A stretch of 64,000 nt of DNA. Origin: Punica granatum (taxonomy: Eukaryota; Streptophyta; Magnoliopsida; Myrtales; Lythraceae). The translations under genes and the position numbers were made by a program. Where the stretch lies: assembly GCF_007655135.1 (NCBI RefSeq), contig NW_022204375.1, forward strand, positions 1 through 64,000, written 5' to 3'. The notes beneath the pieces are model-generated. The model saw nothing but the letters and a program-made list of their open reading frames with translations, was not told where the DNA came from and ran no database searches. Positions 47,385-59,001 of the stretch are shown here, in pieces. Position 1 is the stretch's first letter. Every line of letters begins with the position of its first letter.

Positions 47385-50300
47385 TGTCAGCACCCCATTT
47401 TGGCCCACTGGCTTCCTACGAGAGAATCTCCGACCAAAGCCCGGGTTACTATTCATCACCCGACGATCATAGGCGAATATGCGGGCACAGAGACATGAAT
47501 TACAGGAGAAAAGCAGGGTGCACTAAAAAGGCAGAGGAAAGCTATCAAAAGAACAGACAAACGAGGAACCCCGAAAACAGCGGAGCCGGCACTATGGCAC
47601 TATTCATCGCCGGATCACCGGAGCGTCAGAAGATACCCAATATGGGACTTTAAAAATCCCTCTTGGTACCAAAATGACCAATGGCACCTCCGAGCGCATT
47701 TCAGAAGCCTCCTGCTTAAGCCGAGGCACACCCGAACATTTGCAGACGCCTTCCTAACGGGGCTCCCGGGACGCCCGATCCACGGACAAGTAAACGGCAC
47801 CCGGAAACAGGTCTGCACACCCCCAAGGACCACCAGGACCAAGGAATAAGTTTCAGACTGCCTTTCAGAGTTAGTCTTGGTCTCTCGAGCGGATCTCGAC
47901 CCGGAGAAAGGACCCCTTTTTGCACAGAAACGTGGCCAGAGACGCTTTTAATGAACCGTCAGTGCACGAAATCCGCGCCAACCAATCCCGAAGACCCCAA
48001 GGCCTGGGAAAACGAACCCTGATCGCATTGTACAATCCATTTGGGTTTCCCGGGTACTATTCCGGCAACAAAAGGGCCCCTTTCAAGCGGAATCTTGCGC
48101 TTAGAGCTCATTCGAGGAAATGTTGACGTCCGAGCTTTGCACCACCCACTCCCAACAACCCCCAGGGGCTAGGAAATCATTTCGGTTCTGACCAAGCAAG
48201 TCATACCGATCTCCCGAGTGACATTTCAATGGTCACGAATGCCTCCCGACAAGCCTTCGGGACTCGTTTTTGACAAACGGAGATCACAGTGGTCTCCGAA
48301 CACATCAGAACACTCGGGAAACACTGAGAAAGCCCCATTCGCGGATTCCTAGGACGCCTCCGGATATCGATCTCCAACCGAGGCCAACAAGTAAACCGTT
48401 CTGTCTAAAGCACAAAGCATGCCGACACGAGCGGTACATCACGCAGAGGCGCGAACAAGCGATAGAAATGGACAACTTCACCCCGATCATCCAAACGGAG
48501 CAAAACCGGCTTTCGAGTCCCCGGGACGCCCGAGCATTCATCCATACGAAGAATGTCAATACAAGGCTCATTAAAACCGTATTCGCGCATACATCGATAA
48601 TTCGTCGTTCAAGCGAATCACGGAAATCGAATGCGTGATCAATCAAGCCCCGAGCTTCTTCCGGCTTTTTTCCTAATCAAGTGGGACCCTTGAGCTAGCC
48701 AAGCCGAGCCGAGCCGAGCCGCGAGCCATGGCTCTCCTCTAAAGATAAGCCAAATGAGCCTCCACCACACATTTTCAAAATATCTTCTTACACCCATCAC
48801 CTCCCTTCTCCCATCCATCACCTCCCATCCACTTTCCCCTAACTTCCCCTACACTCAACATGACAACTTCCCCACCCTAATCTTCCTTCCAAAAATTCGG
48901 ATCCCCTAAGCACCACTTAATTGCACTTAACTCCACTTAATCTTGTCATATAGTCTTCCTTTATAAGCCCATTGCATCATTAACTTAATGACAACTCCTC
49001 TTGCACTCTCTCTCTAGTATTTCTCACTCAAACAAATGCTCTCAACCTCCCAAGAACTTCAGCAAAATCGCAGCAAGCAAGAACCACCCAAAAACCAAGC
49101 AAAACACTCAAGACTTAAGTCGGAATCCATCCCGACTTAAATCCAAACTTGACCAAACTTCATATCCCACATGTATTCGACCTCCCGAGTCCATTTCCGG
49201 TGTTAGTTTCAGCATTTGAAGCTCCCAGCATGCAGATCTAGAACATTTCAGAATCGGGCCTCTAGGTACTTTCTCGGTTCCTAGGCGAGTCCCGCCCCCC
49301 AACTTTGCTCGAGCCTTGACCAAACTTCTTACCCCACATGTTTTCGACCTTCTAAATCCATTTCCGAGCCTAGTTTTAGCATTTGAAGCCTCCAACACAC
49401 CGTTTCAGCAGGTAGCAGAAACAGTGCAGAAACGGGTTTCCATGGCCACCCCGGGATCCTTGGCACGCCATTTCTTCCCACGACCATGGCGAGTCGTGCC
49501 ATCACTTCATAGGGGTTCCTCACAACCCTCACTCTTCCTCGTGACAAGGTGGTCACGTGCCGAGAGCCGTTCAACCGTGCACCACCGCCTTTTCTCTCCT
49601 TTCTCCCTTCACAGATTTTTCCAGTTTTTTTACCGGTTTTCTTTGCATCTTTCAAGAAAATAGACATGTCTAATCCTCATGAAACCACTTCAGGTATGAT
49701 CCTCACTCAGTTAGGAGTCCAATGCCACCGATCTCGCACCAAAAGACCACCGGGAGCCTCCCGTAGAGTCGTTTCTTCATCGGGTGCCAGTCAGGTCTTT
49801 TCCTCTGGTCGTCTTTTCTAACCCGAACTTTGCAGGGATGCACAGGTCAGCTCGGGTTGAATCTCGCTACGAGCCACCCATCACCGTGCTCCTCACTCAG
49901 TTAGGAGTCCAATGCAACCGACCGTGCATCAAAAGACCACCGGGAGCCTCCTGTGGAGCCGTTTCTTCATCGGGTGCCAGTCGGGTCTGTTTTGACCCGA
50001 CTGGGTCTGTCCTTTTTTTACTGACCCGACTTTGTTTTTGATTTCCGGAAAATCTACGGATGCTCTCCTCCCGAAACCACCACAGGAGTGATCCTTAGTC
50101 TCTTGGGAATCCAACGCAACTGGCCCCGTGCGGAAATTCCATCCCGATCAACCGGTACAGCCCCGACAAGCCAGACTGCCAGTCGGGTCTGCCAGTCGAC
50201 CCGACTGCACCGGTTCGGGTCTGTTCGTTCCAACCGAGTCTCCCGACTCTTTCCTCGTGTTCCGAGGCTAGGTAACATTCCTCTACGACTTAGAGAAGCT

Positions 50301-52775
50301 AGGATCCCCGATGTTTGCTTGTTATGAAGTGTTAATGTGATTTATAAACCGGAAATCATGAAAGTTGCTATTTTTCTTCTAGATCCGGACTTCCTCATGC
50401 CTTTCCATGCACATACGTCCATCATATTCCATTTATGTGCTCATATCATATCCGTATGATGCATAAGTTCATGTGCCATGATAGGAAAAGATCCAAATCG
50501 GGGCCGAAGAGACCATCCCGACCCGTGTGAGCCACGGAAGCTCCCGGTCATTCTTGATGGAATACGGCCGAGAGGTTCCTTGGACCACACAAGTCCGGGA
50601 GGCCCTCTTTCGCCTCGAGATGGGCCGATTCCCGTGTTTTATCCGTTTTGTTATCACTTGAGTCGATGCCGTTTTATTGATTCCGCTTAAATATTTTGTT
50701 CGTGCGTGTTTGTATGCTCTTTTGCGTGATTATGACCATGGCGGCATCGATGTGATTAAAACGTGTGTTATTATCGTGTTTGATGTATCATGCATGTAAG
50801 ATACGATCGTCACCGAATAATTTCACGAATGGGAGAAACGGGACGTATCATTCGGCTAATTAAATCACTTGGACCAAATAATTGGGTTAATCGATCCTTA
50901 ATTCGTAAACGCATCGATGGTTTACGGAACGGCGAGAATGCCCTTTTTCACTAAAATTCACAATTTCAAAATACCGAGACGCGTAACACGAATAGAATTG
51001 ACGTCTAGCGAGTACTCACGTGCCTTGACTCGAGTCCGGGCCCAATTTGAGGCGGCCCGAGTCGGGGCATGAGAATCCTTCTTAGACTCCTTCATGTGAC
51101 GCAAATCTCCAATTTATACAGGAACATCACAATTTTATCATCCAAGGGCATAACCGTCATTCCTTGATTCACCGATACCCTAGGCGCTAGGAAGCCGGAA
51201 ACGCCTCGATCTATGGACGGAAAAGGGCTACCCGTTCGGGTACGAGTTTCATTCACACGGCCCATTCCGTCCACTTTCGGTGTTTCTATCTTCCTATCGT
51301 AGATTCGGTGGGGAGCATTTTATTTCAGTTACAAAATACAAAGAACCGGACTAATCATACATTCGGCCTAATCAAACACTAGATAATGGATAAGCGGAAT
51401 GATAGATTCCAATCTAGAGTCAAAACACGAGTTTGGATAATTCGTTGAAACCGTAGCGACACTTAACTGAATAAGAGTCTTAAAACAAACACACACATGT
51501 AATTGGCTTAGAACCCTATTCTAATCCACCATCTATGTTTGCCTAGGTTAGATACATTGTTTGCTAATCAACCCCGATTAATAACTGATTAAATCACGTA
51601 CATTCGACTTAATACACCACTTGTCTGTATTCACCGACAATTGTCAGTTGCTTTCTGTATCGTGTCAGTTACATCAGTTTTCTTCAGTTTTATTCTTGCT
51701 TTTGATGATTTATTGCGGTTCGGGCCCGAACCCATAAGTCACGTGTTGCATGGGGTCCAACGCCCCAAATCACCGAACACGAGGTCCAACGCCTCTTAAC
51801 TCACCGAGCGCGTGCAACTCGAGTGCGGAATGGGATCTAGCCTCGATTCACCGTCACACTCCGAATACGGCCTATGTGGAAGGCGGATTTGGATTGAGCG
51901 CGTGAAACGTGTTTAGATATCACCCGGGAGCTCGATCGATCCAACGGTTACAGTGGAAACAAGTCGTTTTTCTGCAAACCGACGGTTCGATCGGACCCGA
52001 CCCCCGGCTCTTTGAGCCCGCGTTGCCTTAATTTATTTATCGGTTATTCAAAATACACGGTGAGCAGGAGCGGAATAGTGGCCCAATGCAAACCGATCGG
52101 GATCCATTTACTTATTCGGTTATACTTTGTAATTGTTCGAGAGAACATTGTGAGGATTCTATTTGTATGTTCATTCATCTCCTTGTAAGGATCCCCGATC
52201 GGTGAGCGAGAGGTCCGAGTGCTGGACCGGTTAAGTTGATCTATCGCCACCAAAGGGTGAGTAAGCTTGGATACTCGTGGTTTCGGTTCACGCAGGGAAT
52301 CAACCATCACGGTTCGATGAACTGTAACGCTAAGATAGTGAACCGACTCCTCGATGCACAAGCCTACTCATCTTTCGGACTCTTGGTCCAACTTGATCAA
52401 TTCATCGAATTTACGGTGTCAAAACGGGCGAGTCGAGCGCAACTCTAAATCACGCGGTAAATAAACAAAATGGCAAGCCTAGCAAGCTAGAGTACCGAGA
52501 GGGCGTGCGGGATATAGGCCCGCACGTAATAGAACCCCCGAATTCGGAATTTTCGGTTCCGTACGACCATTGCCTTAGCATTTAGGTGTATCCCGTACCC
52601 CTAGACCCGGGTAACTTGCCGGCCCTCGACCCTCGGGTCGTAAAATGGCAAGTGGCGACTCCTTCTCTCACGCGTGTCCGTCACGCGTCCCCCCCCGGGA
52701 AGGTGGACACTCCCAAGCCGCGCGATCCAAAAGCGCGCATGCGTGCCCCGACGAGATCAAATTCGGGTGCGCACA
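47385..52775 (+). repeat. LTR D4, outer 3' LTR of element D (5391 bp)
   Basis: It ends GGTGCGCACA and is followed directly by GGAGG and element B sequence, with no PBS, so it is the true 3' LTR. It agrees with D1 at TCTGGTCGTC, AGGTCAGCTCGGG, CCTTAGTCTC and ATAGGCCCGC, but shares the 21-bp deletion with D2 and D3. Private changes include CCCCGTGCGG and AATGCAACCGACCGTG. Confidence 0.93.
48960..48967 (+). promoter_or_regulatory. TATA motif of LTR D4
   Basis: TTTATAAG, same offset as in the other D LTRs. Transcription from here would read out through 52775 into the antisense of the element B ORF start and leader. Confidence 0.5.
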
Positions 52776-52780
52776 GGAGG
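52776..52780. other. Right target site duplication of element D (GGAGG)
   Basis: Exact copy of 9599-9603. Counting it once restores an unbroken minus-strand frame across the element D insertion. Confidence 0.9.
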
Positions 52781-52881
52781 AATGCACGGTCTACTAGGTG
52801 GAATATGTTCCAAAGGCGAGTAATGTTCGCAGACGGTGTGATGATGATATCCAGCCTAGGACAGGGACGCGGGCGATCCAT
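52776..52881 (-). pseudogene. N-terminal part of the element B DUF7745-like ORF
   Basis: The frame starts with ATG at 52881-52879, beginning MDRPRPCPRLDII, with an in-frame TAG three codons upstream, and reaches the element D junction. With one target duplication removed, it continues in the same frame at 9603. The two parts together total about 310 codons before the cut at 8773. A GTAAG lies just upstream of the ATG on the coding strand, so an upstream exon cannot be excluded, but nothing else supports one. Confidence 0.6.
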
Positions 52882-53472
52882 TCTTACCTAAATGGATAAG
52901 ATATTGGTTTAATGTTTATAAACAAACTGATGCAATGTCCTAGTTTGTTTTGAAAATATGCATGCAGGTGCAGAAAATAAATTATAGCACGAGTTCTTTA
53001 CATTATACAACACTCCTTTAGTGAAAACAACAAAAGGCTCGCCTAAAAGAAAAACTACGAGCCGACTCAAAGACTCAACTTTTGGGTCGGTTGGCGGCGT
53101 GAAGGTTATTTTTGGTCCAGCATGACGGTCCCTGTTTATGCATGGTTTCAGTGCTCTACTGGGAAAACCACTAACTAGGGATGGGGGCTCTCGATTCAAG
53201 GGCGTCAATTCCTTGAAATCGAGCGAGGATCTTTGGGGGCCGGTTCGGTGGCGGAGCCGACTCGATCTGTTCCCTTACTCGGAACCTCTGACTAACCTAG
53301 CTTCCTAAATCGGCGCCCGTGGGATTTCAGGCAAGGTACCTAAATCCACTAGAATGATGCAATGCAAGTGCAGAAAGTAAAGGTGCATAAAGTAGATAAG
53401 CAGAAAATTGCAGGAAGCGGTAAATAAACATGCAAGCAAGCAAACGAATCGAGCCTGAACCCACTAAGTATG
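52882..53472 (-). other. Leader of element B between PBS and ORF
   Basis: Untranslated leader, about 590 bp on the minus strand. The part next to the PBS (53170-53472) aligns by eye with the D leader (15035-15340), including a TTGCTTGC microrepeat, a GCTAGGTTAGTCAGAGGTTC block and a CCTCGCTCGATTTCAAGGAA block. The part next to the ORF is AT-richer and specific to B. No gene is seen. Confidence 0.7.
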
Positions 53473-53490
53473 TCCCCAGTGGAGTCGCCA
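53473..53490 (-). promoter_or_regulatory. PBS of element B
   Basis: On the minus strand it reads TGGCGACTCCACTGGGGA, three bases (GCT) after the LTR end. This is identical to the PBS of I1 and I2. Confidence 0.82.
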
Positions 53491-56289
53491 AGCTGTACGG
53501 ACCCGAATGTGGACTCTCGTCGGGGCCCGCATTGCGCGCTTTTGGATCGCGCGGCTTGGTCGGAACGTCCACCTTCCCGTGGGGACGCGCGTCGGACACG
53601 CGTGAGAGAAGGAGTCGCCACTTATCATTTTACGACCCGACGGTCGAGGGCGGATAAGTTACCCGGGTCTAGGGGTATGGAACACCTAGTTTGTTGTTAA
53701 GGCATTGGTCTGTGCGGAACCGGAAAGTCCGTGTTCGGGGGTTCATGTTACGTGCGGGCCTATATCCCGCACGCCCTTTCGGTACTCTGGTTTGCTAGGC
53801 TTGCATGTTTTATTATTTACCGCGTGAATTAAGCTGCACTCGGCTCGCACGTTTTGACACCGGAGATTCGATGAACCAAACGATGTCGGTTGAGAAGCCG
53901 AGAGAGAAGTAAATCTATATGTCAGGGAATTGGTTCACAATCTTACGTTACAGTTCATCGAGCCATGGAGGTTGAATCCCTGCGTGAACCAGAACCGCGA
54001 GATCTTGGATTTACTTGTGTCTGGGCAAGCATTAGACCGATTCGATTAATTCGACTCTCGGACCGTTCGCTCACCGACTGGAATTCTTACAGAATAAATG
54101 CATCAAATAGAATCCTTACAATGCTCTCAAAACAATAAATACAAATTACAAAAGGGTCGAATTCCAATCGTTTTGCGTTCGGTTATTATTCCACTCTAAC
54201 TCACCGTGAGTTTAGGGAAAAGACCGAAGCACTGAAATTCAATGGACGCTCTCGCTGAATAGGGCGTTGGACCCTGTGAGTGTTGATTAGGGTGTTGGAC
54301 CCTGTGCTCGATGATTAGGGCGTTGAACCCTAATATTATTCGGCCTAGGGATCAGGCTCGACCCGCATGGCAAACATGTGCGGAAAGATAACACGCAACA
54401 TGTTAATAACAGACAAAGTGTTTGTTATTGTCGTGTTTACGTGAATTAACAGATTATTAACCCAGGGGTGTTTTTGCAAGCAAATGCCATATGCTAAACA
54501 ATCAAACGTGTGCCAACGCTTTAGCATTCGGCTTTGTTTTGAGAACTTGACAAAGAGAGTCAAATCTCAGGTGTGTGGATTGCTTTTACAGTTGTTCTGT
54601 ATTGTGACACTGAATCACCACTAAATTAACCAAACTCGTGTTTTGATTCTAGATTCGGAATCTAGAATTCCTCCTAACCATTATCTAGTGTTTGGTTAGG
54701 TCGAGTGAAAGGTTAATCGGCATTTCGCATGTTTTCTGACAGAGATAACTGTTCTAGTTACCCGAGTCTGTGTTAGGATAACAGAAACTCATCAGTTAGA
54801 TAAGAAAATGCTATACAGATGAACCTGCACCTGAACAGGTAGCCCATTCTTATCCCGTACTGTAGTGTTTCTGTCATGCTAACCCTAAGGGTGTCGCTGA
54901 ATTGTGAAAAGACGATTTTGCCCTTTATTTGAAAATTGTTTTCAGAAAAGGGGAAAACATCGCAGTGCGGGCCACCTCGGCCTGTAGCCGGTGTCAACCA
55001 AATCCCTGGATCATCCAGGGTTATGCAAGAACCCCGTAAAAGCCAAGGAACCGGTCAATCCGCCCGGAAGTGATCTAGAAAGATCTTCTGTATCGTGACC
55101 TAAGCTACCTGGAATCAGGTAAAAACTCAAGTTGAGACACAGAAGCCCTTTTTAGACGTCCATGCTACATCGGACCGCATGTTTTGGGTTTTGAAATTGA
55201 TAAGTTTAAAAAGGGCACCAACGTCCTTTGACGACTCGTCGACGCGAGTTATCAGTTAATGTCCAATTCGGGGAAACTTTATCAGTGTGAAGTGGGTTTA
55301 ATCATGTGAGCGTCCCGATTAACCCGTTTGTGGAATTAATGCTTAAGGGTTATAGCCGAAGGCATTACTTAGGAAAACGATTCGCGATTCGACGACCAAC
55401 ATGAATCCATAACGATCAAGGATAATTCAGTTGAATAACCGACAATATCCTTATAACCGAATGGATCTAAATGAGTCCTCGATACATGAATCCATGTACG
55501 TTAATTTTAAAAGAGTCTTTACACGATACTTTAACATAGGAATCGTAAAGACATTGAAGTAAAAATTCACACCATCCGATAAACGAATTAAACTTGAGAT
55601 AAGGAACTCATTCTTGACCCAAGGAAGGCCAAGAAGCCCTCGGCTTCATCTTATGAAAGGTGGCCGAAGGTTCTCATGGCTCTATCCGAGTCACAAATGA
55701 TTTCCTAATCGTGGTTCAATTATTTTTCGCATGCTCAAACATCAACCGTGATAAATAGCACTCCTTTTTAATAAAGCCGGCGTTATCACGATTTGTTTAG
55801 CTCATTTAAACATATAAACATTCACAAACGTGTCAATTAAGGAAAAGGATAAAATAACACCGGCTTCATGCATGCAATAATGATAAGACAAACTCGGAAG
55901 CTAGCTTGAATAGGCTAAGGAGACCGATCTTAACCCGAAAAGAGCAATTTAAGTCTCAACCCTTTCATTTAGAGAGTTGGCCGAGAATTAATTTGCCGTA
56001 GTCGGGTCGGGATAGTCTTCTTTACGATGATCCAAGCCCTTTTCCGACATGATAGCAAGTCATAAGATAGTGCACATGCATAATATAACATAAAATTGCA
56101 TAAAAATTAAATCTTGCAAATGAAACATGCATGAAACACCATAATACTCCATAGCCATGCAAAAATATAAAAAGCCCTAACTCCTCCAAGTCGAAAATGT
56201 TTTACCTAGCCTCGGAATACGAGGAAAGAGTCGGGGAAGTGTTTGAGAGTCGGATGACTCGGTGGAACCCTTAAAAGGGTATTCGGGTG

Positions 56290-57065
56290 CACGGGTGGAC
56301 GTGCACGGGCGCGGTCAAGCACGGTGATGGGCGTTGGTGGGCACGAACGGGCGCTGGTGGGCACGGGCGTGCTCGATGACGGGCACTGGTGGGCAACGGT
56401 GACGGGCACGAGCGGCACTGGTGACGGGCGCGGGCGCGCTGGTGACGGGCACGGGCGCGCTGGTGACGGGCACGCGCGCTGGTGACGGGCACGGGCGCGC
56501 TGGGTGACGAGCGCTGGTGTCGCTGGTGACGGGCGGGTGGCGCTGGTGACGGGCACGGGTGGCGCTGGTGACGGGCACGGGCGTGCTGGTGATGGGCACG
56601 GGCGTGCTGGTGACGTGCACGGACGCGCTGGGTGACGAGCGCTGGTGGCGCTGGTGACGGGCACGGACACGCGGGGTGATGGGCGCAGGTGACAGACGCT
56701 GGTGACGGGCACGGGCGTGCTGGTGATGGGCACGGGCGTGCTGGTGACGGGCGCTGGTGGCGCTGGTGACGGGCACGGGCGTGCTGGTGACGGGCGCGGG
56801 TGGCGCTGGTGACGGACGCTGGGGTGCTCGGTGACGGACGCGGGTTGCGCTCGGTGACAGACACTGGTGACGCTCGTGGGTTGCGCTCGGTGACGCTCGG
56901 TGACGGACGCGGGTTGCGCTCGGTGACGCTCGGTGATGGACGCGGGTTGCGCTCGGTGACAGACGCTGGTGACGCTCGCGGGTTGCGCTCGGTGACGCTC
57001 GGTGACGGACGCGGGTTGCGCTCGGTGACGCTCGGTGACGGACGCTGGTGACGCTGGTGACGCGT
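56290..57065 (-). repeat. CpG-rich minisatellite in LTR B leader
   Basis: On the plus strand the right part repeats GGTTGCGCTCGGTGACGCTC followed by GGTGACGGACGCG (33 bp, with shorter variants). The left part repeats a related unit, GCTGGTGACGGGCACGGGCG. All units share GGTGACG. Minus-strand frames give Ser/Pro/Thr/Arg-rich repeats open in three frames, typical of a repeat artefact. Confidence 0.88.
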
Positions 57066-57388
57066 CACTGTTCACCCGAGAGCTCCAACTTCACCCGAAA
57101 CGACCAAAACGATGAGCAAACGACTCCAAACTAAAAAACTGGGTTCAGAAATGGAATCCTTGGGTCCGAAACATGTCGTCTATGAAGTTTGAAGAATTTT
57201 GGATATAAGTCGGAATAGTGCTTGCTATGGATCCCGACCTAAACTCTAAAGATATTTGGCTTGGTTTTTGGTTTTCATGAAGTTCTTTGCTTGCTGCTGG
57301 TTCCTAAGAAGTTGAGAGCATTTTCTAGAGGGTGAAACTAGCAAGATCATGTGCGCTTCATGAGTGATTAGCTTAATGACAAGTAGGC

Positions 57389-57397
57389 AATATATAT
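57389..57397 (-). promoter_or_regulatory. Probable TATA motif of LTR B
   Basis: The minus strand reads CACATATATATTGCC about 1600 bp from the LTR start, matching the TATA offset of about 1575 bp in D. The motif differs from TTTATAAG of A and D. Confidence 0.4.
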
Positions 57398-59001
57398 GTG
57401 AAGCTAATGAGCAATTAAGCAAAACAAAGCACCATTAAGGGCCTCATTAGCAAAAGTCGGTTGCCCTAATGAAGATGAGGATGAATGTCCTCCATGTATC
57501 TTGATGAGGAAGAGCCAAGAAGCATTGATGGAGGTGTAGTTAATGGTTTGAGTGTTGACTAGAAAGACCAAAGATATTTTGGGCTAGGTGAGGGCAAGAG
57601 AGAAAGGGGAAAAGGCCGAAAACTTTGGGGCAAAGGGCGGTTGCCCTTGGGCAGCCCGTGGGTCCCACGGCTTGTGAGGAGAAACCGGGAAAAGACTCGA
57701 GTCTCGATTGGTCACGTATTCGAAGTTCGTGGTTCGAATTGAACGTCGAATTGTCGATATACGCGTGGAAACGGAGTTAATGAGCCCGAGATTGACATTT
57801 TCCATTGAGAAATGCCTCGGAAGCATATGAGGCTCGGAAGCCGGTTTTGCTCATTGCAGATGACCAGAGCGAAGTTGTCCGCTTCTGACAGCATATCTTG
57901 TGTCTGCATCTCACGTTGGTCATTTTGACATCAATTGTCAGACAACGTGAACAATCATCCTTTAAGCCAGTAATGCTAACGTGGGGCCGGAGACGTCCTA
58001 GGAGGTCGAAACTGGTTTTCTCAGGATGACTTCTGAGTTGCTTGGGCACTCCGGAGATTACTGTAATCTCTGTTTGTCAAGATCAGACCTCCAAGGACTT
58101 GAAGAGTGTATCTGAGACCTCTAAAGCACTGTTCGAGAGATCTAGATGAGTTGTGTGATTTATTCCGACGATTCCACATTGAGCCTTGAGAAGGCTAGCA
58201 TTGTGTAACGTAAGCATTCGGCGTCAAGTTTCCCCAAAGAGGACCTCCGGATATGGATTTCCACTGAAAATGGTCATTTCCGCTCCTCGGAGGTTACTCG
58301 GGAAACTGTGAAGGGTTTTGCCGTCTGTTTTGCCCCATTGTGAATGTCTGCTAGAGTTTTCTGGGCAATGCGGTATGAACTTCATTTGCCGTAATTCCAT
58401 CAGACCATTCTCCGGCTATGCTCTTCTGAAGAGGGGTATGCTTGTTTTGCCGTTCGGAAGTCATTTGAGGTATCTGTGTGACTTCCAAGAGACAATCTGA
58501 AGCATTGTTCATGCTTTGTGTGCTGATGGGGCATGGCCGCGTCTGATATTTGGCATTAACTTTTCTCCAGGAAACCGGCATTTTTGGACTTCCACTGAAA
58601 AGTTGTCTGTATACAAAAAATTGTTCTGTATAGAGCAGATGATTTGCAAAATGCCTTTGAAGACATTTTCCATCTTTTTGGCATTGAAGTGGATTTTTGG
58701 AGTCCAATATTGGCTATCTTCCGATGACCGAGCGAACTATCGGAAAATAGTACCGTCCATGTGATATACTGAAAATGCCGGTTTTGGACATTGTTGAATT
58801 CTCTGGTCGCTCTGTTGCCCTTTGGTGACCCCTAGAGTCCTTCTGTCATGTCCATGGGCCGTTTGCTCAATTTTGCCAACTTGAGGATGAATAGTGATTT
58901 CTCGCTCTGCCGAGCCGTTTTCTGTGTTCTGCTCAAGTCGTGGCTTGGATCATTGCTAATATCATTGTTTGGAATGGTGAGCCAAAATGGGGTGCTGACA
59001 A

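Larger units (their letters stand above)
9604..52775 (+). mobile_element. Element D: tandem multimer of a non-autonomous LTR retrotransposon (4 LTRs, 3 internal regions)
   Basis: Four almost identical LTRs alternate with three internal regions in head-to-tail order, each junction sharing one LTR. The start-to-start distances are 12373, 12241 and 13167 bp; most of the difference comes from tandem array length. Only the outer ends carry a target duplication (GGAGG). Each internal region begins with GCT, a PBS and a leader, and ends with the polypurine tract AAAGAGGGG. I find no gag, protease, reverse transcriptase, RNase H or integrase similarity in any frame, so this is a non-autonomous (LARD-like) element. 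Unequal recombination between LTRs of one inserted element is the simplest origin. Confidence 0.92.
8773..59001 (-). mobile_element. Element B: 5' half of a LTR retrotransposon, split by element D and truncated by element A
   Basis: On the minus strand, element B reads 5' LTR (59001 down to 53494), PBS (53490-53473), leader (53472-52882), then an ORF from 52881 to 52776 that continues from 9603 to 8773. Element D (9604-52775) interrupts the ORF, and element A cuts it at 8773. The rest of B, including gag-pol and the 3' LTR if present, would lie left of the window beyond element A. At its right end the LTR meets element C at 59002, where C sequence begins in register with D internal sequence at about 19031 (ACAGGC), so B is itself an insertion into C. 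Confidence 0.82.
53494..59001 (-). repeat. 5' LTR of element B (5508 bp)
   Basis: On the minus strand it starts TGTCAGCACCCC at 59001 and ends in CGTACA at 53494. Its 3' half (53494 to about 56200) matches LTR A in inverted orientation, including the three YCAAC hairpins (54255-54335 region) and the long-range stem (about 53932-53992). The PBS-like decamer is at 53611-53620. Its leader holds a GC-rich minisatellite (56290-57065) where A and D have other repeats. The 5' part (57100-59001) is more diverged from A and D. Small ORFs are not supported as genes. Confidence 0.86.

Noticed and set aside
9604..52775. Assembly artefact as sole explanation of the three units
   Set aside because: The units differ by many substitutions, by array copy numbers, by a 46-bp loss and by a PBS change, and the outer target duplications match. 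Read support would still be decisive.
53200..53260. rRNA-like look of the conserved leader block
   Set aside because: I could not match it to any rRNA segment. It is explained as leader shared by D and B.
56206..57075. Ser/Pro/Arg-rich minus-strand frames in LTR B
   Set aside because: Three frames are open at once over a GC-rich minisatellite inside an LTR.
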